NCBI GenBank assembly: GCA_002633005.1
Contig: NMRA01000141.1
Coordinates: 64,194 to 128,193, forward strand
From: Phoronis australis
Taxonomy: Eukaryota; Phoronida; Phoronidae
DNA: 64,000 bases
Direction of reading: 5' to 3'
The translations under genes were made by a program, and so were the position numbers. The notes beneath the pieces were generated by a model. It was not told the DNA's origin. It made no database searches and saw only the letters and a list, made by a program, of their open reading frames with translations. Position 1 is the stretch's first letter, and each line of letters opens with the position of its first letter. Below, one piece after another: positions 34,751-47,465 of the stretch.

Positions 34751-35169
34751 CATGGCAACTCGCAATCCCTACTTAGACAAGTGCTCATCCGACGAAGACT
34801 TTACAGGTCCATCGTTAGGTTTCACAAGCTATCAGTTCGAACTGGTATACACTGATTAAGAAATACTAGAGGCGCCGTGAACGGGCACAGACAACGGAAC
34901 ATATGGATAGTTCCAAAAACCGTTTGAATGACTTGTCATGGTGTCAGTGCGCTAACTGCGCGATAATGAAATCGACTGACGCTTGCGTTTGCTGCGACGA
35001 AATTCTGCAAGTGAAACGCCTTCTTGGAGAAGCGCAGATGTGTCTCACAGACCCTTCTGATTTTGCACCGCCTCTAAACAGAGGTGTGCTTATAACATTT
35101 TACGGCTGGGAAAAACAACTGGCGGAAGTATCCTACACCCAGAGGATAAAACAGAAACCTGACGAACGA
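34751..35169 (+). pseudogene. P2X7-type intracellular cysteine domain exon, broken
   Basis: The readable part from ATG 34903 starts with acidic/basic residues, then LSWCQCANC..M, then ACVCCDEI, then CLTDPSDF, then a segment ending KQKPDER at a GTAAGT donor (35170). The Trp-Cys-x-Cys-x-x-Cys...Cys-Cys-x-Glu spacing matches the cysteine-rich domain of the P2X7 C terminus, which occurs alone in many expanded invertebrate proteins. The upstream frame from ATG 34751 reads into SYQFELVYTD, the usual lead-in. It then meets an in-frame TAA (34856-34858) and a one-base shift near 34873 before the Cys part. The expected next exon (Tyr-Arg-rich, then a Trp/Gly strand) was not found. It is probably a decayed copy, but a later start at 34903 could still give a short protein. 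Confidence 0.5.
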
Positions 35170-35246
35170 GTAAGTCATCAAGCAGGTTATATAAAATGCT
35201 GTGTTCTCATGCCTTGAATTAATTGTAATCTGTTCATCTTATGTTT

Positions 35247-35606
35247 TCATGGCCAACTACAATTCTCCATAATTAAAAACTGATCAACAACTGATCTGCG
35301 TTTAATTGTCTCCTGCCTGCCGAATGCAAACACACTAGGCACAACATCTGACTTCAGCCTCAGTCTCTTTTTCTGCCCTGGCATGTACTGTTTGGCAAGC
35401 CGACATTCGTCAGTGAAATCACAGTCGACGAAATGCCGGCCACAAACACGGAGATCATACTTGGTATTAACGGCGTTCTTTTCATTCTTCACTTCCCCGA
35501 GCCACTTCCAAAGCATTGTGGGCTTTCGAGGAAATCGAAAAAATGATATACCCGCTTTCTTCACAGCTTCATAGTTCGCACAAGAGGGAACAATACACCA
35601 CACCAT
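35247..35606 (-). CDS. THAP-type C2CH zinc-finger protein, short
   Basis: Counting from the Met at 35606, the zinc ligands are Cys4, Cys9, Cys55 and His58 (RVCGRHF). Trp33/Trp35 sit in the helix region, FFRFP at 22-26, and a DVVPSVF motif (Pro90) at the usual place after the finger. All hallmark positions of a THAP DNA-binding domain are present. The protein stops at about 119 residues with no further domain. An in-frame ATG 14 codons upstream (35648) is possible, but THAP domains normally begin Met-x-x-Cys, so I chose 35606. THAP proteins are sequence-specific DNA binders related to P-element transposase. Here it may be a host regulator or a transposon remnant; a downstream exon cannot be excluded. 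Confidence 0.65.
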   Translation of the reverse strand: MVWCIVPSCANYEAVKKAGISFFRFPRKPTMLWKWLGEVKNEKNAVNTKYDLRVCGRHFVDCDFTDECRLAKQYMPGQKKRLRLKSDVVPSVFAFGRQETIKRRSVVDQFLIMENCSWP

Positions 35607-36342
35607 AGCGGCACTCACCCTGCCGAAGAACCACTTACGTCGCTGCATCCTTTTTCACTTTCCTCACAGGTTAACGCGACATATAAGAGGTGATGTGGAT
35701 ATAGACCGAATAACCCGGCAAAAAACACTAATTAAATCTAGTGGCATTCTCTTTTATGTTTCCATCTCCACAGGAATATTTCTGCCAAATTTCACAAAGA
35801 TCTTCCCAAGGTTAAAGAGATTGGTTCACAGCTATTTAGTCGTAGTTAATATGTATACACTTGTGTTGACTGTTAATAAAGTTTGCTTATAAACCACATT
35901 TATTTTAACTTCATTCCCCATATTCTTCTATTATTCGTTTAAAACATGCTCCCACTTCCCCACAAAATTTTGAAAACAGAAAAATTTCAATTTCGGCTAT
36001 CTTCGGAAACACGTCACATCAGGAACCTGACCTGATCACTGCCGAGTCTGTCCATAGGTTTGTACTCTTGGCTGAGACTATCTGGCACAAATGGAATCTT
36101 TGTGTTTGTTAGAATCGGTTTATTATGTAATTTTTGCCCATTAATGCTCTGAAATGTGACACAGATACACATGGTCTTGTGTGTTGTCATAAACATTTTA
36201 CAGTAGTTAGTGGGGACATGACCTGATCATTGCAGAGTCGGCCTGACTGAGTCCAAAGTGTCCATTGCTGTGTGCTAAGAGGAGTACTTTTTTCAAATGT
36301 AGACCGATTTTTAGATTTAAACTGGAGTTCATTTGAAGAAGA

Positions 36343-36519
36343 ATGCCTGATCGTTGTGTAGTTGGAGGCTGTGGCAATACGCCAAGGGCTGGGGTATCGC
36401 ACAAGTTTCCCACTGATCCAAGACTGCATCGCAAGTGAGAATACTTTGCGAAGTCCACGAGTGGAGCGTTGCCGTATTCGGTAGTATGTAGCGAACATAT
36501 TTCTATGGACTGCTTCTAG
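36343..36519 (+). pseudogene. THAP domain with TGA at the conserved Trp
   Basis: From ATG 36343 the frame gives Cys5 and Cys10 (MPDRCVVGGC), HKFP, PRLHRK, then TGA at 36436-36438. It reopens as EYFAKS..VVCSEH (Cys49, His52), then DCF and TAG. The stop falls exactly where THAP domains have Trp (TGG to TGA). All four zinc ligands survive. A GT inside the AAGTGAGA around the stop could be a donor, but the coding continuity after it argues against an intron. Confidence 0.55.
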
Positions 36520-36599
36520 AACTACAGCCTGTGATCCGAGTATAGATGTAAACCAGGATGCGTGAACTTTTAGAGAGTATTCGAAACGGTACATGCCGT

Positions 36600-38690
36600 C
36601 GCTTTCCAGAAGCTAGAGGGCCTTGAGGTAGTATACAAGCTAACATTCAAAACGGCGGATAGCATCGACGGACACTGTCGGACAACATTAGTGCTAGAAG
36701 TAAACAGTAAATTACTTTTCTCTTTAATTACAGTTTTTGCAACATACCGGTAAGCGTTTGTAGGTGGATGTGCTGAAAAGCTTGATACTCGTTACCTGTC
36801 GTTGGAATCCATTGAATTTTAGCCAAGTCGATCGCTAGGTGGACTAAATGAACAGTAAGAGTAGGGCTGTCCAACCGATTTTTTTTTCTATTTGCAAAAA
36901 TACTTCAACATAATCGGAAAGATAATGCATCCCACTCAATAAAAATTGAAAAATTACCAAATCGGGTTAAGCAGTGCACATTTATTGCAATTTTGGTGGC
37001 GAAATTTGGGTCATTTGTTTGGATCTGGTTGGCCATCTTGGACAACCGCGGCATAAGTTACGAGTTTAAAACCGCGTGCATAATTTATTTTCACCAATAA
37101 TTTACGACGAAATTTTAGTGTGAAAGATTTATACCTACTATTCAGAGCGATTCAATAGTTTTCATTGGATTTCAGCCAAGCAGATGTTACTTATTGAGTG
37201 ATAAAAATGCTCACAATTCCCGTTGGACTTAGTCTCATTTCCGGCGGCACCGACAACATAGCGACTTCTGCTGAACTGAAGGGCATGTTCAATCGGCTAT
37301 TTTGTACTTGGTGAAGTTTTAACTTTGATACATTTTGATGAAAGCTGCTACAAAAAAGCAACTTTGCACAATGTTTATGTTTTTGTGCAAAAATATAAGG
37401 AATATTCTAATTATTGCAGTGTGAATATCCCATTCAGTTGACCATACATTCAGTTTAAAAATAGTTGAAAGTTTTGAAATCGTTTTTTTCTTTGAAAGTC
37501 AATTGCGCTTCAAGGTTTGATTATGTGTCACAACAAAATACATATTTTTACTTGTTCTAAATTTTACGTATGAATCGTTCTTTCAATACATGCGTTGTAA
37601 CTTTTTGCTTTCTTAATTCAAGTTATCAAGGCCCAAAATGAAAAGGCTCTTATTAGAGTAATCGGCCATGTTGGATTGTGAAGCTTCCAGCCTCCAATCC
37701 TTTTTCCATGCAACTTTTTATTTTTTTCAAATCATGCTTATCGAATTCTAATGTAAAGAAATGTCTGGTCGCCATGGTAAAAGTTAGGCATATCCACTTT
37801 CATATCATGTAAAATTGTCTTGTTATTGGATAACGTTTGTAATGCTTAAATGTTCTAAAGTACTGTGCATTCTAAGTTACTTATTTTGGTAAAAGATTAG
37901 ATCATTTTGACTCGCATATAAACTATACTGTACTGAGATTATTTCAGTTGTGACTTATGTACAGTAGCGGTAACCTTCAACCACCTTGAAAGTATTTCAC
38001 TGTAGAAACCAAATATATAGCTCCGACTGAAAGCACTTGATTTTAATTTGAACTGTGGATTAAATCATATTCGTCCACTGCTTTGTTCTTTGATTTATAT
38101 GACTCAGTGACCAAAGCATGATAGAATTAACTTGCCATAATGAACGGCATCTTCAGGTAATGTTTCTCGATGTCTTGCGTTTATTATTATTTCAATAGAT
38201 TAACACATGAATTTATAAAACCAAGTTCAGAAGACTTCCATTTCAAGTGTTCTTGTAATTCTGTCATTGAGATTGCCACCTCCACTCAAATTTCAATTAA
38301 TTTTATATACGTGGTTAAATTAAAAGGTGACACCCTCTTTACTCACTGCTGAAAATTAAAAAAATGAAAACTGCAATATTTTGTATTAGGCTTGATTATC
38401 TGTGATACACTGGTATTTACGTCTCCTTGGCGAAAAACAATTTAATTATGCCAACAAATGAAGTAATTGAAAGGAATTATCAAATGAAGCAAGCAAAATT
38501 TTGGAGGGTTGACTGCTTGTAGCCATTGCAATACACAGCTGTCTTCCTGGTCTGACATCACAGACGTTTATGTAACCACATATGCCTGTTCTCAGAATGG
38601 GGCTATTCGGAAAATTCTCCTCGCGGTGTCGCTGCTGTACTAGTAGTGATTGAATTGCGCATGCGTGGCTGTCTGCATGTAAACAACTGG
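36600..38690. other. AT-rich gene-free stretch
   Basis: No exon or recognised repeat apart from a 60-base block at about 38593-38655 that recurs inverted at 41215-41275 (ATGGGGCTATTCGGAAAAT). Confidence 0.4.
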
Positions 38691-38730
38691 TAAAAGATGG
38701 AATTTTTATCAAAATACGTCGTCGCGCTAA

Positions 38731-38936
38731 GCCTTATTACTGCTAATTTCCCTGGTGCAAGTCTTCGACAGGTGGCCACAAATTCCCAAAAGACCTAAAG
38801 TTACTATATTCGTGGACAATTGCGGTCAAAAGGGTCAACTAATTGACAAAAAGTGTGTGGATGCTGAAGCCCCGTGTGTGCTCAATGACTATGCAGTTCC
38901 ATTCGGAAACTACACAACATTACTTGGTGAGTTTTT
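38731..38936 (+). CDS. Possible exon of a small secreted Cys-containing protein
   Basis: One frame reads ALLLLISLVQVFDRWP (signal-like), then VDNCGQKGQLIDKKC, EAPCVLN, ending TTLL at a GTGAGT donor near 38930. The spacing of Asp-Asn-Cys-Gly, Cys, and Ala-Pro-Cys recalls the start of an ML (NPC2-like) lipid-binding domain, but the match is weak. The only nearby ATG (38697) is in another frame, so the start is missing or the copy is shifted. A candidate next exon after TGTTACAG at 39366 adds about 29 codons and a stop. Confidence 0.25.
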
Positions 38937-40594
38937 AACAATCAAGTTTCTATCAACATCGTTTGGTGATGTTATCCCCACCAGTTACCCCACTGAATAA
39001 CAGGTTTATTGAGTGGAACTAGTGTTTTTATTAGGAAACTCAGCTCAGTTATCGAATCAACATGAATATGCCTTAATTCAGTAAATGTCGTAACATTGTA
39101 TTGGAAGAAAAATTGACACCTAGAATGAATTTTACTTGTTGAGATCACATTTTAAGTGTCATGAAAAATACATATTGATAAATCACTTTTAGCCTGTTTC
39201 ACATATTTTAATTCAGATATTAAATAAGACTTGGGTACAAAGGTTATTAGTTTCTACACATAAACATGAAGATGAAACGTCAAGTATGTTCTGCCTTACA
39301 AAAGTAGTTTTGTCTTGTCTTTTCCTTTACAATTTGCTAATATTTCTCCGACTATTCTGTTACAGGTGAGCGAAAACAACTAAAACCAACCGCCCGACCA
39401 TTTATTTTACCTGTGGACAAAGTGGAAAGCAATCCTTCAGCAATAACCTGAGAGAATTGAACATAATTCAGAAATTAGCACTTGATATGCCTGATTATGG
39501 ACTCCGTCGCAATGTTGTTATTTTCTGTGCTTTTTCAGTTTGCCATTTGTTTTTAAATACACTGATACTTATTTATTCTCGAGTCTTGTACATAGTAGAT
39601 TCTTATCCAACTAGCTACAATTGAAAACATACAATAAGACAATCGATGCAGTCACTGAATGTCATTTCCCCATAATGTGTACCAAATTGAAAAGTTTTTA
39701 CCAATAGTATAAAGCCTTTGTTCTGAAAGAAAAATTTAATGTCACTCAGCTTTTGGCTTTCATTTCACTGGGATCTAGTTTCAATGGCCTATAGAAGCGC
39801 TTGTACACGTGGCTTTCTTTCATGTAACATCATTCAGCCTCACTTGTCTGCAAAATATACAAGCTTTTTGAGACAATTTCAAACCTTTGCTACCCATTTT
39901 CAAGCCTTTTTAATTTTGATAATTTCAGCAATTTTAAACTCCGATTACAGGTTCATGGGTCTGTCAAGAATACTTCTAGTCTAAGGTTGAGGGAACCGTT
40001 TCTCAAACTTAATTTTCTTCTAATAGAAGATATGAAGACTTGGGTCATTTAAAAATGATGATTAATCTTTCTGTTGTTTAAGAGTAATTACAACTTGTAA
40101 GGCACCATCAAAAATGCAATTTTCACAAAAATGGCAGTCATTTGAATTTATAACGACTTGCAACATTTCAAGGCATGAGTTAAGACTATTCAGTCACTGT
40201 GAATTCAGAAAATGTAATATATTTTCATGGGTTTACAATTGATACAAGTAGCAAAACAGTTTCAAGAAATCAACTTGAAGGGACTTCATGAAGGTTAAGA
40301 ATTACCTCACCATGCTCTTTTCCTCAAACATGTATTACCTGTTATTTCCACACATTCAGTTGTACCAAATGTTACAACCCCAACCCCCCATGCCAATCCC
40401 CCGCTAAGGACCTGAATGAGAAAATTAACAAAATGACTTACATACCTTTCTTTAAAAATAGCTGTTCCTTTTCAAAGGCTTTGTTCGTTGCCTCCAATAT
40501 TGAAAGTAGGCTTTGACAAAAGATCTGCACTGTATGGGAAGATCTTGTTGGTTAGCTGCAGTCAAATGCTAAAAACCAATTTTTGTCCATTCAG

Positions 40595-40709
40595 GGACGG
40601 TACAGAAGCGATGCATATCTCCTCTGCACGGTACAAGCCCTCAAACCTAAAAACCAAAGGTTACGTGAAAACAGAGTCTGAAGTGATAGATTTCCATTTC
40701 AACGTGTAA
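40595..40709 (+). CDS. Possible terminal exon, unknown
   Basis: A CATTCAG acceptor precedes DGTEAMHISSARYK.. to DFHFNV and TAA. The phase does not match the donor at 38930, so it is not simply the end of that gene model. Confidence 0.2.
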
Positions 40710-42310
40710 TAGATTTCCAGAAGATATATGATAGGGAGTAAACAAATAGTCTAATGCAATGGATATTTGTCATGTACCCCGCTTTGCCATTGGGCTTGGA
40801 TTGTAATCTTAACTCATTAACCTGTATCGAGTTGAAAACATAAACATTCAGCACTGATTGATGTAACTGTCACTGACAAACTGTTAGAAATCATTCCAAA
40901 TAATAATAATGCTTTGATGTACGAAAAGATCCCGATTGCTATGTCAAGTATCGTATCACATGTCACAACAAACAAAGATTAACCCGACTGGCGACTGCCG
41001 CGAAGTCGACATCGGCGATTACCTCAGTTAACAGGCATCGGTAGAATAAGCATGGAGTAATCGTTAAAATATTCACAAACCTTACCTTTGTATAAGGTCG
41101 TGCTTACCTTCTCTCATAGAAGCACCCTTTTCACGCAATCTCAGATTCAGTTGGCACGGCTGCAAGCCATTTCACCATGTATTTAAAGGGCTCACGAAAT
41201 CGAGGCTGTTAATCTATCACCACTAGTACACGCACGCCCTCTAGTTATTGCAGATTTTCCGAATAGCCCCATTGACTCTGGCCTGCTGAAGTCGGATAAG
41301 GTACTGCTGGGCTTTTCTCCTTAACCAAGCTGTGCTGACGAACTGCCCTGTGCAACAGATTCAAACAGTGCTATTATTTGTTTTGAAAAGCAGTTGTTTT
41401 GGTGTGAAACTATGTCTTTAAGGAGATAAAGTCGTGGACGCTACAAACCAAATTGTCAATAGAGGGCGCCAGAGTAGTCGAACTCGTCCGTAAATCAGCG
41501 TTAGCCACGAACACATCTGCCAATTTTCGTGATGATCCTTAATTGGAGCGGTCTCGCGGAGAGGCGGATGTCAAAACGTGCTAATTTTTTTAAATGGCCA
41601 CCAAGCATCGCAGACTACGTCAAATATGTCCGAAAACGTGAAGGAGTCGTTTCCTTAATAGAAACGTTTTTGCTAAATTTCATAAAAATCCGTCAGGGAA
41701 CTCCAACGATGCAGAGGCAAACGCGAAAAAATAAGTATGCAGCGCAGCTGTTAGATCGGTTCCGTCGAAACCCCCAGTCGTCGTCAGTCATCAGCTTCAT
41801 AGGACCACATCTGTAATATCTCACTATGGTCTTGCAAGGGGTTTAGGAGATACAGAAGCAGGCACTAGAAGCCGTGCGCCCGGATGGCACCATACCTTTC
41901 ATTGGTCGCGCCGCCAGTGTTCCACGTTTTAATGACAAATCTTCGCCTTTGACACATTTTGTCTTTGAGGTGATGGATCCGAAACTAGTCTACAAGAGAC
42001 TGAGAAGGCCGACACTGTGAAGTTGGATTCCAAATCTTGAATGAGCGTCAAGTCGTTCAATATTCCCCATATATTCTACATCAATTGCTTCCCAGTAGTA
42101 GATGCTAAAAACACAAACAAAAACATGGTCACAATACATGTCTACTGGTGGGTGTAAAAGCTTTCGTACAAGACTTAATTGGCCACTAATGTTGATGACG
42201 TCTTTCATTGTTCGCGAGATGAATTGTCGTTTTTTCAGACATTGATTGAATCCAATTTCGCATTGACGTTCACGTACGAATTGCCCGTCAGTAAAAAACT
42301 TCCGTTTCGT

Positions 42311-42468
42311 CAGGGGCGGATCCAGGATTTTGAGTTAGGGGGGCCAGGGCAGCATATTATCCAGGATTTTGCCCGTCAGACATTCGCACCTCGGAACTAC
42401 CCAATGGAATCTGGGAGAATTTTAGGGGGGGGGCATGGCCCCCTTGGCCCCCTCTAAATCCGCCACTG
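42311..42468. mobile_element. 158-base hAT-like MITE
   Basis: Starts CAGGGGCGGATC and ends AATCCGCCACTG, so its ends are CAG...CTG. The flanking 8-mers CGTTTCGT and CGATTCGT differ at one base. CAG/CTG ends with an 8-base target are typical of hAT elements. Confidence 0.6.
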
Positions 42469-44140
42469 CGATTCGTTGTGTCCTTGTACATCATTCTCAC
42501 TGTGGAATTCGTACTTCAGTTTATCACAAACCTATAGGAGTTTGTATGCTTACAGTAATTGCCACGAACGTTACAGATTAGCTGTTTTGACCAGTTACCT
42601 CAAGAGGGCGCACCAGGTACCATCTGATTGGCATGCATTTAACGTCGAAATCCAGCGCATAAAAACAAGTTCTAGTAAATAACGAGTATTAATTATTTTG
42701 TTGATCCTTAAAAAGTTTCTGAAGTCCAAAAACTTTTATTTTTAATGTAATTTAGTGTATGAATAAACTCTATATCAGCATTCACATCTTTGTTATTCTT
42801 TCATGTTTTTGTAAAAAGTGTTTTTCCAATTTTAATTCATATTGGCTAACGCGCATCTGACGTCACTGAGGCTGTACCGTGGGTGACGTCAATGCGATAA
42901 ATTAAGCTTCATTATGTATATAACTTATTGGATGAATGCGTCTCGGCTACAGAATTGTTCTTAATTTGTATAACTCGTCTACCGTACGATCTCGGCTCTC
43001 AAAAGTTCGTAATACAAGTTTACTGCCGTGTGGTGTTGACTATTAATGAAACGATGCCGTTCTGTATCAGGACAGTACAGTGGCCCCGACTGCGTAGCCT
43101 TGCCTTGGTGCAAGCTTTATAGTAAATATACAGCGGCCGTTGCGCCGACGTGAAAACTGATCAAATAAGATCTGACACAAAATTAGTGTAATTAAAAACT
43201 ACTGTAACAATCCTTCTTGAGAAAACTAAGTTATTTATCGGTGTTGAAAAAAATGGCGTTCTACCGTTCACCCTGCTAAAATTAGGGCCCGCTAATTCAG
43301 GTCGTCTTTCGTCGCCGACACCTGTTGCCATATTGGCCAGTTTCGTTCCCCGAGTCCTTCCAAGTACAACAAGCGATCAAACTGTTCTTCGAAGTTGTGT
43401 GTAATTATGTCACAACAAATTGTCGAAGCTTATTTAATTTATTTCAAGATTTTAGTATTTAATACCAGCAAACCGAATTTCAGAACAAATTTTGCTCCTC
43501 CGAACCTGTTATCATCTCCCAAGAGATGTCGCAAAATTTTAGGAAATGGCGCGTGTTTTCGAAACCGCGGCTGAATTTAATTTTCTTTGTTACAAAAGGC
43601 TGAAAATTTGAAGAGAAAATGACTTCTATTAGGTTGTTTTTCACTTAAACGGCTCCAGCAGGCAAGATAAATGTCGGTTGACAACCAAATATTTGCACGC
43701 ACCCCTGCGGGTTTATAGCTCTACATGCTGATATACATTTCACAACGAAGTGACGATCAGAACTACCCGGGCTATGGGAAATTTCGGAGTCTAACGGAAC
43801 CCAACATACATGTACACTGCTACTGGTACTTAGCTGTATTTTGACGATGCGGTCTTCATGTAACTAGCTGGCTGGCTAGGCCCCGGGATGAATCAATGTT
43901 ACAGGGAAGAAAAAACAAAAAAGGTCGTGGGTATGCACAGGCTGATCTGTCGACTGGAATACGTACTCGCACGGCCACCGACCTCATGATATCTCTTTGT
44001 GCTGTACAGTCTCAGTGACGTCACGAAAAACAGTTGGCTTTACGGAACTAACAAAGTTTTATTTTTCTATTTATGTTATTGCAATTAACCAACCTTTATA
44101 CATTCAAAATTCATATTAAGATGCTGAAACATGTAGTTCA

Positions 44141-44543
44141 GGGCCCGGTCTCTAATCTTTGTCCTCGAAACGAACTCGAAACTATTTTTGGCAATTTCTC
44201 TGCTCCTTTTGTGCGAACTTAAGATAATTGGTTATCAGTCTGTGCTCGAATACATTATAGTTTATGCATAGGGGTTTCTAGTTCAAGTTTGCCCTTGAAG
44301 ACCGTTATATTCGTGCTACAAACTCGAGTAAAAACTCGAAATTTCGAGTTCAAACTCGAACTTATTGCTTTAATATTGGGTTTACAAACTGTGAACTAAG
44401 GGCAATAGATTATCTACGAAAGTTATTGTGTACTCGAGCATAGAATAATAGACACTTATCTTGATTTCGCCCAAAAGTAGAGTAGAAAATGCCAAACCTG
44501 ATTTCGAGTTCCATTTCGAGTAAAAAGATTGGAGACCGGGCCC
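44141..44543. mobile_element. 403-base MITE with GGGCCCGGTCTC termini
   Basis: GGGCCCGGTCTCTAATCTTT at the left is answered by AAGATTGGAGACCGGGCCC at the right. The interior repeats CTCGAA/TTCGAG words. A clear target duplication is not seen. A related fragment lies at 30590-30800. Confidence 0.6.
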
Positions 44544-44559
44544 TACAGGCCTCTTCTAA

Positions 44560-46787
44560 CAGGCCCGTAGCCAGGGGGGGGATTCGGGGGGGGTTCGATC
44601 GAACCCCTCCCCCCTCGGAAAAGGTCCAGACCCTACCTATTCGTTAAAGACGGGATATAGATAGACAACAACAACAAAATTGTTGCAGTTACTGGTGCTA
44701 CTAACTACAATCATAAACTAAGTCACTAATAATTTTGAATTTAGTTCACGTAATTATCGGGCCGTATCCGGTCAACTTCGCCCGAATGATGCTTGATGAT
44801 AGGATCGTGCAGACGATTAGAGGAGGCTTTATGTTATTCATCGGCATTGAACGCACGTGAACGCGCGTTATGGTTACAACATAGGGTAACACGGGAGTCT
44901 AGAAGTAAATGTCTATACCTAAATAGGCTATATAGCAGCGAGAGAGCTCCCAAAAGGTAGTTCCGTGTGAACGTCTTAAAATCGACCAAGAAACAAAATA
45001 GCAAAAAGTAGGTTTATCTGCTATTCTGATAGTGGCAGAGTACGGTAATGTGCAGACATTTTTCAAACTTCCGGCAACTCTAGTTGTGGATTGGTGGATG
45101 ACATACATGCGTATACACGTGTGTGCGTTTCCATTCTTTTAAATTCAGTACACGCCTATGATAATTAAATTCACAATAGGCAGTCCTCCGTCGTTGCTCA
45201 AAAATCAGACATTTAACTACATGGGCGGCGCACCATAGGGAGTTGGGGGCTATAGTCCCCACTTTTTTCAGTGCTTCGCCGTCCATAGTCTATGCCGGGG
45301 GGAGGGGGATATAGCCCTCTCTTTTTTCAGTGCTGCACCCCCATGAACTACCGTATTTTCTTGCACTAAGAAAACCCCGACGATCTTGTTCATATTATTA
45401 GGGAAAAGTAGGCCTTTACCTAATGTTTGGTCAATGAAGAAAGTCTTCTCTTGTCAATCGGTGCCGATGGCGCACAGCCTCGCAGGCGTCATACGAGCAA
45501 ACTAAAACTTGATGGAAAAAATTTCCAAGGTTACATGTCGCTATTCCGAATTTTCAAAACTCCGAAAGTCCACTACTCCGAAGTTACTGCGAAGGTTCGC
45601 TACATTCGAAAGTTCACTTTACTTCAAATGTCCACAATTAGAAACCAAAACTCCGACAATTCATTACTCGGCCTTGAAATGACATGAGAAAAGTATTGTA
45701 TTTGTGCCCATTTAGTAACTATTTAAAGGGTGTACAATTTGATTACATTGTTTACAAATGAGCTCAGTTCCAATCACTGCCAATCGTGAATCTTCAATAT
45801 AACTAACGACTCATTCAGTCTGAAGCAGGGACAACATCAGGTCAGGACTTCAACGACCAATAGCGGCGGTTTTAAATTTAAGATGACTGAATGGGACTCT
45901 CCGACTTCGTGAAGACTGGCAGGGACAGGGTAGCCTACTAACTACATTTAGTTTCGACCCGGCCATGCGCGTGGTTCCGATGGGTGAGTTTGAGGAGCAG
46001 CAACCTTAAACTAGCTCGGTAACGCTGTGAAATGATGCGACCTTGCAGGCATTTGGTGCATGTATCGTGGTTGATAATTCATCAATATTCCTACTTTTTA
46101 ATCTTTTAAAAATTCAAGTACGTACTCATTTTCCGTATTCGACAGACATGCGGGCAATTTCCCATACACATGAAATCCGGGCGTTGTTTGAGCATAGGTA
46201 CACCACCTAGTGCATCTAATAACGAAGTGTCGTTTGTTTCTGCAGGTAAAAGGGGATGTCTGATACACCCAAGACCGAAATTTTAGATCTTTTCGGGGTA
46301 GTGAACCTTCGGAATAATGAACCTTCAGAGAAGTGAGCCTTTTGGAATAGTGGGCTGTTCCCATTTCCAGCGATGTAAGCAAGTTAAGTAACACGCAAAA
46401 TACAACCAGAGTAAAATATTCAAGTCGATGATTAAATATTTCAGATCGAGTATGTAATGAGGTGGCACTCATTTAAGCACGCCCGGTTTGAAAGTTTGGC
46501 AGGAGGTAACGCGGGAACATTCTCTTTCTGGACCACATTACATCCGAATTTGGGTCCCGTTCTTTGTGATCAATCGTCAGGGCATCCCCATTTCTGGTAT
46601 TACGACTTCCGTCTGACCAGTTGGGAACATAGACCTGAGAGTCGACGTTGTGTATATAGATTTCCCTCCCCCTAGTGAAGCTCCGTCATGGGCCTTACCG
46701 AAAACTCTACAGAGTCGAAAATATCCGCAAAGATCCACTGTTCCAGAAATTCGAACCACCCCCTGCGCAATGCTGGCTACGGGCCTG
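44560..46787. mobile_element. 2.2 kb element with CAGGCCCGTAGCCAG termini
   Basis: CAGGCCCGTAGCCAG at the left is matched by CTGGCTACGGGCCTG at the right, with TCTAA directly repeated on both sides (44555-44559, 46788-46792). The interior has no intact transposase. It includes G-rich tracts, a pair of ATAG-CCC-TTTTTTCAGTGCT repeats near 45238-45345, and TTCCGAAGGTTCA-type arrays in opposite orientation near 45540-45650 and 46290-46350. It could instead be two separate short elements that share an end. Confidence 0.4.
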
Positions 46788-47225
46788 TCTAATATCTAGG
46801 ATTGACTCTTATATTGACACCGAACCAAGCGCCAGTAGGCCTATAGCAAAGATTCACTACTCTCATACTTTGGTGGCGCTACAAAAATGATTGCTGTGCA
46901 CAGTTGTGCGGGACACAGTGCCTCGTTTAAGTATAAATTTTAACAACACAAACGTAAAATGTGATCCAAACATGCAGAACCATTTGTAGTTTCGACGCAA
47001 CCTCTCGTTTTTAACCCTCTACAACGTGGTTACAATATTTGAATTCGGTTTGCAACAATTTTAGTGTGATATTTGAAGCATTTCTTCTTCAAATGTGTAC
47101 TTCTAATGGAGAAATCAACGCAAAAAACTTAATTTTTTTTTGACGCCATTAGTGGATCCGGCCTCCGCTAGTGTGTTGTTCTACACCAGCCGCGAGTCGT
47201 AGTGGTCTCGAAAACCGTAAGTCTT

Positions 47226-47465
47226 ATGAAAAGTTGCATGTGCGAAGGATGCAGTAGTAGCAATCGGACAGACAATAGTCCAATTTTTGCGTTTCCAAAA
47301 GACCCCAAGATCGCCCAAAAATGGCACAGGTTTTTGCGTCGGACACGGGCGTGACAGTACACGGTAGAGCAAGGGTTTACTTCAATTCAGGGGTTACGCT
47401 GTGCTCAGCCCAATTTGAAGAATCGCCGAAACGGAGATTTGATGAAGGTTTCTCCAACGTGTAAT
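47226..47465 (+). pseudogene. Frameshifted THAP domain
   Basis: From ATG 47226 the sequence encodes MKSCMCEGC, FAFPKDPK, WHRFLRR, the first half of a THAP domain, and then runs into a stop. In another frame the second half follows: VYFNSGVTLCSAQFEES..RRF, where the family has Cys-x-x-His-Phe. The His ligand is Gln here. A shift near 47345 plus a lost ligand indicates decay. No later domain was found, though an unassigned open frame lies at 47668. Confidence 0.5.

Noticed and set aside
41529-41816. Plus-strand frame of 95 codons
   Set aside because: It overlaps the same dispersed repeat as 32640-33600. Composition follows the repeat, not a protein family.
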